From CAJINA01 sp964636125 (GTDB lineage: Bacteria; Desulfobacterota; Desulfobacteria; Desulfobacterales; CAJINA01): DNA of 64,000 bases. The DNA lies in contig CAZWPX010000019.1 in assembly GCA_964636125.1 (NCBI GenBank), positions 14,325 to 78,324 of the forward strand, written 5' to 3'. The position numbers were made by a program, and so were the translations under genes. Positions 56,464 to 64,000 of the stretch are shown in pieces; the first letter of the stretch is position 1; every line of letters starts with the position of its first letter. The notes beneath the pieces are model-generated. The model had not been told where the DNA came from and did not search any database. It was given only the letters and a program-made list of their open reading frames with translations.

Positions 56464-58666
56464 AGCGTTGTCCCTCAAGTTTTCTTACACTGACAAATGT
56501 TTCATGCATGGCCATATTGCCGGATACCCTGTCGGCGTGATCTTCAAGCACTTCTGCAATACAGGCGCCTTTACCGAAAATGTTGGATAACCCTTTGGAT
56601 ATGACCCCGAATCCGGTATCCATGTAGACCGTATCCGGCCTGGTATCCCGGGTGACCCGGGCCTTCAGGCGGCCCTTTCCGGCACTGCTTTTAACCTCCA
56701 CCTTGTCCTGGTCCTGAATGCCCAGTTCTTTAGCGGGCCGGGGGTGGATCCAGAGGGCGTTTTCCGGTTCCAGTTCCCACAAGAGCGCATTGTTTGTGCT
56801 GGCGCTCTGGGTGATGTAGGCATTGCGGCCCACCACGATCCGAAAATGGTTCTCAGGTACGCTTGCCGGGGGGGTATAGATCGGCATGGGGTCGACCCCA
56901 TGCTCTTTGTAGCGGCTGTTTAGGATTTCGATTTTCTTCGAACGGGTTTTGAAAGGTTTGCCTTTATGCAGGCCATAACCGGGGCCAACAATATTGTAAA
57001 CACCGTCCTGTTCGATTGCCCGGGCGACTTCCGGTATTTTTTCCAGCTGGGCTTTGCGGAAATCAGCGATGGTGAAGTCAAAATGCTCAGCCAGGTCAAG
57101 GCGCCTGGCCAGTTCCTTGACGATCCAGAAAACCGGTTTTGACTCGAACATGGCCGGCACCACCGGATCGCGGGTGATGACCCCCGAACAGGTGGATGAG
57201 GCCAGGAAAGCAGAGAGCGGGTCCTCGCGTTCCAGGTAGCTGGGGGCCGGCAGGACCAGGTCGGCCATCCAGGCGGTATCGCTCATGACGATGTCCACGG
57301 TCATCATGAAATCCAGCTTGTGGATCATCTCAATGGTTTTGTTGCGATTGGCCCCGGTCTGCATGGGATTGGTCTTATAAGTCATCCATCCTTTTATGGG
57401 ATAGGGGTGGCCTTCGATAACCGCGTCGCGGGTATGCTTGAAAGAGCCCTCCTCGTCAAACATCATCTGGGCCCGTTCGGCGTCCACCCGGTCTTCCGGG
57501 TTGTCGTCGTACCAGGGGGCCTCCATGGGAATGCCCCCTGCCTTGACCTTTTTGGGAACGATCAGGCCGCCCTCCCGGTCCCAGTTTCCCAGCAGCGCGT
57601 TGACGATGGCATAGGCCCTCCTGATCTGGGTGGAATCCTTGTAATCGGAGCTCCTGCGCCCCGGGTAGACCATGGCGGCCGGTGCGGCTGCTGCCAGTTC
57701 CCGGGCGATTCGTTTGATATCTCTGGCCGGGATATCCGTCTCCTGGGCAGCCCACTGCGGTGTATAGGGTTGGACGTGGGTTCGAAATTCATCAAAGCCG
57801 GAGGTCATTTCAGCCACGAATTCCTGGTCGTACAGGTTTTCGGCAATTATGACGTGGGCAACGGCCAGGAAGAAAGCCATGTCCGTACCGGGTTTGATGG
57901 CATGCCATTCGCTGGCCAGGGCCGCGGTTTTGGTGTAGCGGGGATCGAGGACCACCAGTTTGGAGCCATTTTGCATGGCCGTCATGAGATCCATGCTGTC
58001 CGGTGTCACCAGGGCTTCGAACCGGTTGGCACCGGGCATGATGATATATTTACAGTTTAAAACGTCGGGGGTCGGTACCACACCGAACGTGTCCAGAAAA
58101 GCCCTGTTTCGGCTGAGCAGGCAGTTTGACTCGTGTGAAATGACATTGTAGGAACCATACGCTTCAGCAAACCGGTGCACAAAGGTCGACTGCATGTCCG
58201 TGCCGGCCATGAACAGGAAACCGCAGCGGGTGTATTCTTTACCAATGCGTTCGAGCTGTTCGGCGGCATGGTCCAGGGCCTGGTCCCAGGTCAGGCGCTG
58301 CCAGCGGCCCTCTCCCCGCGCGCCTTTGCGCAGCAGGGGGTATTTGAGCCGGTCGGGGTCGTAAAGCTGCCCGATCCCGGCATTACCCCGTGCACACAGC
58401 ATCCCTCGTGATTTCAGAGACTTCGGGTTGGGGTCAAGCTTTTTAACCACATCGTTTTCCACCCTGGCGATCAGCCCGCATTTGTTAAAACACATATCGC
58501 AGGCTGAGAACACTTTCCGGGCGCTGCTGCTATCGGTTTCTTCTTTTGCGGAAACCAGCGCGTGCAGGACCCGGGCAGGGCCGCCGGTCGCCGCGCAGGC
58601 GGCGGCGGTTCCCGAAAGTTTTATAAAACTGCGCCGGGAAATTTTTCCTTTGCTTTTGAAAGCCAT
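56450..58666 (-). CDS. Mo-bisPGD oxidoreductase catalytic subunit (Psr/Phs-like)
   Basis: A 738-residue enzyme of the DMSO reductase superfamily. The Tat signal (SRRSFIKLSG) directs periplasmic export. A 4Fe-4S site is formed by CDMCFNKC and a later CARG (Cys56, 59, 63, 91). The Mo ligand is probably Cys182 in SHESNC, as in polysulfide/thiosulfate reductase-type members; no Sec codon is seen. The C-terminal molybdopterin-binding domain is present (RNAYITQSASTNNALLW). The substrate may be polysulfide, thiosulfate, tetrathionate or another oxyanion. Its partners are the DmsB-like subunit downstream and the torD-like chaperone opposite. ATG 58666 has GGAG six bases upstream. Confidence 0.9.
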   Translation of the reverse strand: MAFKSKGKISRRSFIKLSGTAAACAATGGPARVLHALVSAKEETDSSSARKVFSACDMCFNKCGLIARVENDVVKKLDPNPKSLKSRGMLCARGNAGIGQLYDPDRLKYPLLRKGARGEGRWQRLTWDQALDHAAEQLERIGKEYTRCGFLFMAGTDMQSTFVHRFAEAYGSYNVISHESNCLLSRNRAFLDTFGVVPTPDVLNCKYIIMPGANRFEALVTPDSMDLMTAMQNGSKLVVLDPRYTKTAALASEWHAIKPGTDMAFFLAVAHVIIAENLYDQEFVAEMTSGFDEFRTHVQPYTPQWAAQETDIPARDIKRIARELAAAAPAAMVYPGRRSSDYKDSTQIRRAYAIVNALLGNWDREGGLIVPKKVKAGGIPMEAPWYDDNPEDRVDAERAQMMFDEEGSFKHTRDAVIEGHPYPIKGWMTYKTNPMQTGANRNKTIEMIHKLDFMMTVDIVMSDTAWMADLVLPAPSYLEREDPLSAFLASSTCSGVITRDPVVPAMFESKPVFWIVKELARRLDLAEHFDFTIADFRKAQLEKIPEVARAIEQDGVYNIVGPGYGLHKGKPFKTRSKKIEILNSRYKEHGVDPMPIYTPPASVPENHFRIVVGRNAYITQSASTNNALLWELEPENALWIHPRPAKELGIQDQDKVEVKSSAGKGRLKARVTRDTRPDTVYMDTGFGVISKGLSNIFGKGACIAEVLEDHADRVSGNMAMHETFVSVRKLEGQRYETS

Positions 58667-58749
58667 CTTAGACTCCAATATTGCTTACCAATTAAGTTGG
58701 TTCCAGGTTCAACGCTAAAGACTCCAGCGTTAAGCTTTTATCTCGGACC

Positions 58750-59079
58750 CTACTTGCATTTAGCCGGCGCCGGCGAATCCGACGCATGCCCCCAGAGATG
58801 GGCGTAGATGTCCGTACGGTCTTTATCAGAAAGTTTTGCCCACTCGTCTTTGCATTGCAGCTGGTCGAGGCCTTCAAACACCTTTTGCCATTCGGCCTGG
58901 GTTTTACTCACCGGGCTGAGCTCCGTGGCGTTTCCGCCGTTAACGTGACAGGTCCGGCAGGTTTTACGATAAAGGTATTTTCCCTTGCGCGCGTTGCCCT
59001 TGTCAGCCGCGATGACCAGGCCGATGGAGACCAGCAGAAATGAGCCGGCCAGTATAATTGCAGTGATGCGTTTTAACAT
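58750..59079 (-). CDS. Small monohaem cytochrome c
   Basis: A 109-residue exported protein with an N-terminal hydrophobic signal (IIAGSFLLVSIGLVIA) and one haem site, CRTCH, near residue 36. The tail keeps the helical class I cytochrome pattern (WQKVFEGLDQL, DIYAHLWGH). It lies between the Mo enzyme and the NrfD-multihaem genes in the same direction and could shuttle electrons between them in the periplasm. AGGAGG precedes the ATG. Confidence 0.9.
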   Translation of the reverse strand: MLKRITAIILAGSFLLVSIGLVIAADKGNARKGKYLYRKTCRTCHVNGGNATELSPVSKTQAEWQKVFEGLDQLQCKDEWAKLSDKDRTDIYAHLWGHASDSPAPAKCK

Positions 59080-59184
59080 TTTTTCCTCCTGTTCAGGTTC
59101 TTATAAGATTTGAATACACTTGCGACAGTGATTGTCATGGGTGTATTGGGACAATCTGTTGGCGAAATCTCTTTCGGCATTATC

Positions 59185-62100
59185 CTATTTGCCCGGCGTG
59201 GAAGTGGCATGCGACACGCCCAGTCCGAGCTTGTTAAAACGGCCCCCGTATTTGACCGGGTCACCGGGATAACCCAGGGCTTTGTAGTCGATGTAATTTG
59301 TTTTACCGACCAGATCGGCTACATCCCGACCCATTCTGGACAGCTGCGCGAAGTTGATCCCTTTGTAGACCAGCTCTTCAAAATTGACATCCGGCCGCTC
59401 CTGGTGGCATTGGCCGCAATAAGGTGCCTTGTTGAGTGAGGTGTGGCATTCGGCGCATGACAGGGCCTGCTCCTTGGGCACAACTTCGTGGGTCAGGCCC
59501 CAGTACATGGAGGTTTCAACAAATTCGTATTTACCGCTATAGGCCAGACCGGCATGCGCCATACCGTCTCTGGCGGCCTTGTCCCAGTCCCAGTGTTCCC
59601 AGTAGCCCTTCCACAACTGGGGCGCAATCAGGTACTTGTAGACCGAATCACTGATCTGTTTGCCGCGATGCAGTTTGAACGGGTAAATCCGGGAGGACGG
59701 GTCGGTGAGGCTGCCCATTGGTTTGGTAAGTTCGGTGACGCCGTTTTCGTTGATGCGATCGCCGAGGTTGTGCCGCTTCACCGTACCGTTGTACCAGAGA
59801 TAGGTGGGCTTGACAGCTTCATCCCAGGTGAAGCTGCCTTTCTTTTTACTATAGGTTGGCTTGCCGTATTTATCTTTGGGATTTTTGAGGTCCTGCCCGG
59901 CCGTGGACCAGTCCCAGGCCACCTTGGTTGGGTTACGCTTCGAATAGACCGGGATGTGGCAGGTCTGGCAGGCCACGTGCTTGGTGTGCTTGTTCAGGTG
60001 GTGGTCGATCAGTTCCCGACCCATGTGGGGACTGTCGGTGTGGCAGTATTCACATGAGAGATCACCCTCCACTACCGGAACGGAGATGCTGCGACCCGAG
60101 ATCATGTGGTTGCGGGTCTTGTGGCAGTCCTGGCACCGGAAATCCATGCCGCCTTCCCCTACCCCCATGTGGACATCGTGGTCCCGGTCGGGTTTGGACA
60201 GAACAACAGCCATGTCGCCATGTTTGACGGCATCCCCGCCGCCGCCCCTGAAATGGCAGGCGGTGCCGCAATTGTCACGGGAGGGGCGACCCACGTTTTG
60301 GGCAATCGTGACCAGGTCCAGGTTCTTTTCAGGAAAACCGGCTCCGGCCGGGGATTTTTTATACTTTCCGGTGGTATCGTGGCAGACCAGACAGTCAATC
60401 CGAGCCGGGTCATTGAAATTAAAATTTTCATCTTCCCAGCCGTAGCCGATATGGCAGCTCGTGCAACGGGCCCAGTTTCCGTTCAAATTGATGCAGAAGT
60501 TATTGATTGTACTGCTTTTTTTTCCCAGATCGGTGCGTTTTTCATGGCCCACGGTATAGGGCGAGGAACCATGCCATTTCCAGTGGGCGGTCTTTAATAT
60601 CGCCTCACCCTCCTTTTTATGACAGGAGAGGCAGTTTTGGGTCACGTCCAGCGCATCTACAGAGCCTTCGAGTTTCACCAGCTGGTTGTGACTGGGAACC
60701 TTTTTGGCGTGACAGGCCAGGCAATCGGTGGGCGCGCGCGTGTCCAGTGTACGGGCGAGCGGGCCTCTCACCATGGCGCTGTAAAGGATCGGGCCGCGCA
60801 CATGGGGTACCTGTTCTGATTGCTCGTGGCAATCCATACAGAGTTGATGGTAGGCGCCTTTCAGCCCCGGGGTGTGCAGGTTCTTGGCGTCAAACGGCTT
60901 GTCATGGCAAAGCGCACAGGAGGCTGGTTCTTCTGCAATTTTTCGCAGTTTGGTCATGGTGGCCGGCTCACCATACCGGTCACCCTCTTCACGCGGGCGC
61001 CGATGGTGGCAGATGGTACAGTCTTTAAGGACATTGGCGTGTTTGCCGTGCATAAAGCGCACCGATTCATACAAGTCACTGTATTTGTTTATAACCGGAC
61101 TGTTGAGGACTTTTAATTTGGGTGCGTCTGATATATTGGGCGTCATCTCCGATTCCAGTGGAATCTGGAGTGTGCCATTGGCCTGATCTCCGTCTGCCCG
61201 GACGGTCGCCGGCAGCCATGCAACCAGGCCCAGGGCGATCAGCGCCAGGACAGTGGTCGACATTTTCTTGGGATGGGCGCCGAGGACCGGGAAGATAAAG
61301 ACCGCCACGCGGTATATAAACATCAGCATGGCAATCAGGCCGATGGTTATAAAGATCTCTCCCAGAGCTGGAAAATACGACACCAGCTTGTAGGGCGGCG
61401 TGTAGCTGACGATGAAGACATTGATTCGGTTGAACAGGATGCCTATGACAAAAATGAGCGCTGCGAAAAAAAGCAGGCCCGGGGAGCGGCGGACCTTCCG
61501 GAACAAAAGGAGCCCGAAGGGCAGGATGACGCCGACGATCAGTTCCACCAGAAATGAATTGGTCTGATAGGTTCCGTCCAGCAGATATACCCAGGTTCCG
61601 CGTACCAGCATATCGCCGATTTTTGCGGCCAGGTAGGTTCCCATGAGGATCGGCATGTAGCGTGCCAGGGGGGTCAGTACTTCCATTTCCGGTTTGCGGT
61701 CAAACGATTTTGACACGATGATGGATTCCACTACAACCATCGGATACCCGGCCGCAAAGGCCGAAAGCAGAAACAGGAGCGGCAGTATTGGGGTATACCA
61801 GAGCGGATGAATTTTGTAGGAGGCAATCAGCATGAGGGATCCCAGGCTGGACTGGTGCAGGCACGACAACACGATGCCGGCTATGATGAAAATGAACATG
61901 ATTTTTGCCAGGATCCGGTCGGCGACATCCAGTAGTTTTTCGAGGAGCGCATTTAAACCGGAGAGAGGCCCCGGCAGGTTGACCCGCCCCTGAAAGCGCT
62001 CAACCACAATGGGGATAAACTCGATGTATAAGACGTGCAGGTAGATCATCACGCACATGGCCACTTCAAACAGGACCGAGTTGCCGTTGTGATTGAATAT

Positions 62101-62463
62101 GGGGCTGGTGATGTTCCAGTAGCGGCCGATGTCTATCAGCAGGCCGAGGACGACAAAGGTGTATCCCAGCATGGCGGTCAGCAGGGCTGGGCGGATAACC
62201 GCGTGGAACTGGTCGCGGTTGAACACATAGGCGATGGCGCCGGTGGTGAACCCCCCGGCGGCCAGGGCTACCCCGGAGGCGACATCGATGGCCACCCAGA
62301 GTCCCCAGGGGTACTGGTTGCTCAGGTTGGAAACGGCTCCGATGCCGAACAGAAAGCGGGTAACGGCAAAGGCTGCCCCGATGACGATCAGCCCCAGCAT
62401 CACCATGACACCCGGAGTTAGAAATTTTTCATCTATCGGTGCGGCGGCTTCATGCGTACTCAT
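59185..62463 (-). CDS. NrfD-like membrane protein fused to a 13-haem octahaem-tetrathionate-reductase-like cytochrome c
   Basis: A 1092-residue fusion. Residues about 15-420 form an NrfD/HybB-type quinone-interacting anchor with about ten helices. A further hydrophobic segment (about 405-425, ending TVRA) precedes a periplasmic cytochrome part with twelve CXXCH motifs and one CX3CH (Cys732-G-T-A-Cys736-His), from residue 482 to 1020. The first four haems form a small separate module; from NCLSCHKKEGEAILKTAHW on, the sequence resembles octahaem tetrathionate reductase-family cytochromes (NLNGNWARCTSCHIGYGW, HFRGGGGDAVKHGD). Quinol oxidation and periplasmic multihaem catalysis or wiring would thus be in one chain. 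Its start overlaps the ferredoxin gene by four bases. Confidence 0.9.
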   Translation of the reverse strand: MSTHEAAAPIDEKFLTPGVMVMLGLIVIGAAFAVTRFLFGIGAVSNLSNQYPWGLWVAIDVASGVALAAGGFTTGAIAYVFNRDQFHAVIRPALLTAMLGYTFVVLGLLIDIGRYWNITSPIFNHNGNSVLFEVAMCVMIYLHVLYIEFIPIVVERFQGRVNLPGPLSGLNALLEKLLDVADRILAKIMFIFIIAGIVLSCLHQSSLGSLMLIASYKIHPLWYTPILPLLFLLSAFAAGYPMVVVESIIVSKSFDRKPEMEVLTPLARYMPILMGTYLAAKIGDMLVRGTWVYLLDGTYQTNSFLVELIVGVILPFGLLLFRKVRRSPGLLFFAALIFVIGILFNRINVFIVSYTPPYKLVSYFPALGEIFITIGLIAMLMFIYRVAVFIFPVLGAHPKKMSTTVLALIALGLVAWLPATVRADGDQANGTLQIPLESEMTPNISDAPKLKVLNSPVINKYSDLYESVRFMHGKHANVLKDCTICHHRRPREEGDRYGEPATMTKLRKIAEEPASCALCHDKPFDAKNLHTPGLKGAYHQLCMDCHEQSEQVPHVRGPILYSAMVRGPLARTLDTRAPTDCLACHAKKVPSHNQLVKLEGSVDALDVTQNCLSCHKKEGEAILKTAHWKWHGSSPYTVGHEKRTDLGKKSSTINNFCINLNGNWARCTSCHIGYGWEDENFNFNDPARIDCLVCHDTTGKYKKSPAGAGFPEKNLDLVTIAQNVGRPSRDNCGTACHFRGGGGDAVKHGDMAVVLSKPDRDHDVHMGVGEGGMDFRCQDCHKTRNHMISGRSISVPVVEGDLSCEYCHTDSPHMGRELIDHHLNKHTKHVACQTCHIPVYSKRNPTKVAWDWSTAGQDLKNPKDKYGKPTYSKKKGSFTWDEAVKPTYLWYNGTVKRHNLGDRINENGVTELTKPMGSLTDPSSRIYPFKLHRGKQISDSVYKYLIAPQLWKGYWEHWDWDKAARDGMAHAGLAYSGKYEFVETSMYWGLTHEVVPKEQALSCAECHTSLNKAPYCGQCHQERPDVNFEELVYKGINFAQLSRMGRDVADLVGKTNYIDYKALGYPGDPVKYGGRFNKLGLGVSHATSTPGK

Positions 62464-63443
62464 GGGGTGTCTCCTTTCGCGCTGTTTTCCTGGTCGGAAT
62501 CGTTCGGGCCCGGCTGGTCAGGATTTGGAATATTGGGAGACCCTTCCTGTTTGGTATCTTTCAGAAATCCGGTCAGCCACATGGTGCCGCCGAGGACTGC
62601 ATAGAGGCCTATGGGAGCTGCAAAGTACTGAAAAAGGCCGTGCTGGATGGACTCGGTAAGCCGGGGAGGGGCCTTGGTTCCTATTTTCGGGAAGCCAATC
62701 GTTTCAAACGGCTCGGACGCAAGGTAGAGCCATGATGTTCCCCCGACTTCGTGTTCACCGTAGATGTGGTCCACGTATTTTCCCGGGCTGTTTTTGATTT
62801 TCCAGCGGGCCAGGTCCAGAAGGTCGGTTTTTTTACCGAAAGTCATCACCTCCCGGGGGCATACCTGGGCACAGGCCGGCAGTCCACCATCAGCCAGATA
62901 GTTAAAACAGAAAGTGCACTTTCTTACTTCCGGGGTCAGGGGCTTATCATATTCATAGGCCGGGACCTGGAAAGGACAGGCCACCATGCAATAACGACAG
63001 CCAATGCACTTTTTAGCGTCATAGGTTACGGCCCCGTTGGGCTCTTTGGTCAGCGCCCCCACGATACAGGCGGAAACACAGGAGGGATCGTTGCAGTGCA
63101 TGCACTGAAATTTGACAAAGGTCGGCCTCTGTCGCCAGGTCAGTGTCCCGATATTCTTGGGATAGTACTTGTTGACGACGGTATAAGAAGTTTCATCCAT
63201 GCGCCTTTCGTTTTCGAGGACTGTCATCTCTTCGAACGAATCTTCCGGTTTCGGGAGACTGTGCCGTGTGTTGCAGGCCTGTTCGCATTTGCGGCAGCCC
63301 ACGCAAAGAGTGGTGTCCACCAGGCAGCCGTATTCATCGCCCTGGGGCTCTGGTTGAGAGGCCCGGGCGGATTTCTGGGTGACGGCCATGGAAGCACCTG
63401 CGGCCCCGACAATTTTAAAAAAATTCCGGCGACTCAGCTCCAT
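62460..63443 (-). CDS. Tat-exported 4Fe-4S protein with C-terminal anchor (HybA/DsrO-like)
   Basis: A 327-residue protein. SRRNFFKIVG is a Tat signal, followed by four cysteine clusters (CVGCRKCEQAC, CMHCNDPSCVSAC, CIGCRYCMVAC, CTFCFNYL...CAQVC) and one C-terminal membrane helix (about 277-297, FAAPIGLYAVLGGTMWL). It resembles HybA/DsrO-type subunits that connect an NrfD protein to periplasmic partners. It is first of the tightly linked genes and overlaps the NrfD fusion gene. AGGAGG precedes the ATG. Confidence 0.92.
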   Translation of the reverse strand: MELSRRNFFKIVGAAGASMAVTQKSARASQPEPQGDEYGCLVDTTLCVGCRKCEQACNTRHSLPKPEDSFEEMTVLENERRMDETSYTVVNKYYPKNIGTLTWRQRPTFVKFQCMHCNDPSCVSACIVGALTKEPNGAVTYDAKKCIGCRYCMVACPFQVPAYEYDKPLTPEVRKCTFCFNYLADGGLPACAQVCPREVMTFGKKTDLLDLARWKIKNSPGKYVDHIYGEHEVGGTSWLYLASEPFETIGFPKIGTKAPPRLTESIQHGLFQYFAAPIGLYAVLGGTMWLTGFLKDTKQEGSPNIPNPDQPGPNDSDQENSAKGDTP

Positions 63444-63500
63444 ATTTCCTCCTTGAGTTTACTTCTGTTTTCATGAGCTCGCTCCATAATTCAGTGTCTG

Positions 63501-63728
63501 TCACTTTCTGGTAACGGAGATGCGGATGACTCCATTTTGCTCCAGGAAATTAGCGTTATGGTTTTCCGAGTGCTCAATTATCAACAGCAGATTCCTGGCA
63601 ACATCGGGATCATCCAAAAGTACATCAAGTATATCGCCACCCTCCATCCGGATAAGCTCGCTATTGCATTTGAGCAGTGAGGTCGGCCACTCAATGTTAA
63701 GCAGGCTTATCTCAGATCTTGATGGCAT
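63501..63728 (-). CDS. TusA/SirA-like small protein lacking the CPxP motif
   Basis: A 75-residue protein with the TusA beta-alpha-beta pattern (EWPTSLLKCNSELIRMEGGDILDVLLDDPDV), in which the usual CPxP is replaced by WPTS and the only Cys lies five residues later. It may be a sulfur carrier using that Cys or a regulatory relative. It lies 58 bases upstream of the Tat ferredoxin gene and is likely the first gene of the sulfur operon. AGAGGA precedes the ATG. Confidence 0.75.
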   Translation of the reverse strand: MPSRSEISLLNIEWPTSLLKCNSELIRMEGGDILDVLLDDPDVARNLLLIIEHSENHNANFLEQNGVIRISVTRK

Positions 63729-63765
63729 ATCGATTCCTCTAAGTTAAAAGCACTCCACCCCTACC

Positions 63766-63782
63766 CGCAAAATACATGCCGA
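63766..63782 (-). promoter_or_regulatory. Possible sigma-54 promoter of the sulfur operon
   Basis: On the minus strand TCGGCATGTATTTTGCGG has GG and GC spaced ten bases, as needed for sigma-54, and lies about 40 bases before the TusA-like start codon. One mismatch in the -24 box (CGGCAT). Confidence 0.45.
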
Positions 63783-63879
63783 AGATGTGTGCGAACGGGT
63801 TTTTATGCCAGCGCCTGTTATTACTGGATGTAACGACACATGGCCAAAAATGCTTGCCGGAATTGAACAGGTCGGGTAT

Positions 63880-63912
63880 TTAAACAGTTGTTTAATTGCT
63901 TAAACAGCTGTT
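63880..63912. promoter_or_regulatory. Double palindromic operator (TTAAACAGTTGTTTAA, AACAGCTGTT)
   Basis: Two adjacent near-perfect palindromes share the half-site TTAAACA. They lie between the sulfur operon and a plus-strand gene start near the window edge, as expected for a dimeric TetR-type repressor acting on one or both. Confidence 0.55.
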
Positions 63913-63973
63913 GCGTTACGGCTGATGAATATGATAATATCCCTGATAAATATATGGAGGTTGGCAAGCCTTG

Positions 63974-64000
63974 ATGAACACTGTCAAAATCAGAAATTAT
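63974..64000 (+). CDS. Start of an unknown gene, 3'-truncated by the window
   Basis: GGAGG at 63956-63960 is followed by TTG 63971 and ATG 63974, which open a frame reading MNTVKIRNY to the last base. Too little is visible to name it. The palindromes upstream suggest that it is regulated and might encode the regulator itself. Confidence 0.4.

Noticed and set aside
57320..58060. Plus-strand open frame of 246 codons inside the Mo oxidoreductase gene
   Set aside because: The minus strand encodes a full, motif-bearing enzyme; this is a shadow.

Overview
The window looks like chromosomal DNA of a Gram-negative, anaerobic, sulfur-metabolising bacterium, most likely a sulfate-reducer-like member of the Desulfobacterota. 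This is inferred from gene content, not from a marker gene: a corrinoid-protein reactivator, an exceptional number of hybrid histidine kinases with N-terminal PTYEELE coiled coils, NrfD/multihaem cytochrome complexes, and a protein that appears to contain selenocysteine. No rRNA, tRNA, CRISPR array, integrase or transposase gene was seen.

Layout. 1-1.8 kb: 3' part of a 2Fe-2S/ASKHA corrinoid activator. 1.9-11.6 kb: signalling genes, namely a kinase/NtrC-type regulator pair, then a Cache kinase, two lone receivers, a DASS-type anion transporter, a receiver-kinase fusion, a third lone receiver and a CBS protein. 11.7-14.1 kb: a truncated sensor remnant, two DUF1538 membrane proteins and a PII protein. 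14.1-18.9 kb (minus): LolD/MacB-like ABC transporter, LolA-like carrier and outer-membrane beta-barrel, next to a broken TetR gene and a CMD-family protein. 19.2-53.7 kb: a very dense signalling island with seven large (mostly hybrid) kinases, an NtrC-type regulator, PilZ, HD-GYP, GGDEF, class III cyclase, a PilB-type ATPase fused to a receiver, and a solute-binding protein. 53.8-63.7 kb: a sulfur/electron-transfer locus with a TorD-like chaperone (+), then on the minus strand TusA-like protein, Tat ferredoxin, NrfD fused to a 13-haem cytochrome, small cytochrome c, Mo-bisPGD oxidoreductase, DmsB-like ferredoxin and a lipoprotein with three rhodanese domains.

Three things stand out. (1) The rhodanese lipoprotein is interrupted twice by in-frame TGA, each exactly where the family motif has its second Cys and each followed at the same distance by the same SECIS-like hairpin, so it reads as a double-selenocysteine protein. 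(2) A heptanucleotide repeat (AACGAGC/AACCAGC), free of stops in all six frames, forms six arrays: two in opposite orientation bracket a small four-helix-bundle (23S-intervening-sequence-like) gene, three lie in frame inside surface loops of two paralogous hybrid kinases, and one follows another kinase gene. (3) The NrfD membrane protein is fused to an octahaem-tetrathionate-reductase-like cytochrome with one CX3CH site. A family of palindromic, MITE-like elements with GTGTCCATCCAT-type ends is also scattered through the signalling region.

Working together (inference): the 54-64 kb locus probably moves electrons between the quinone pool and a sulfur oxyanion or polysulfide in the periplasm, with rhodanese and TusA-like proteins handling sulfane sulfur. 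The kinase island senses many ligands (PhnD-like, SBP_bac_3, Cache and PAS inputs) and feeds c-di-GMP, cAMP-type and sigma-54 outputs.
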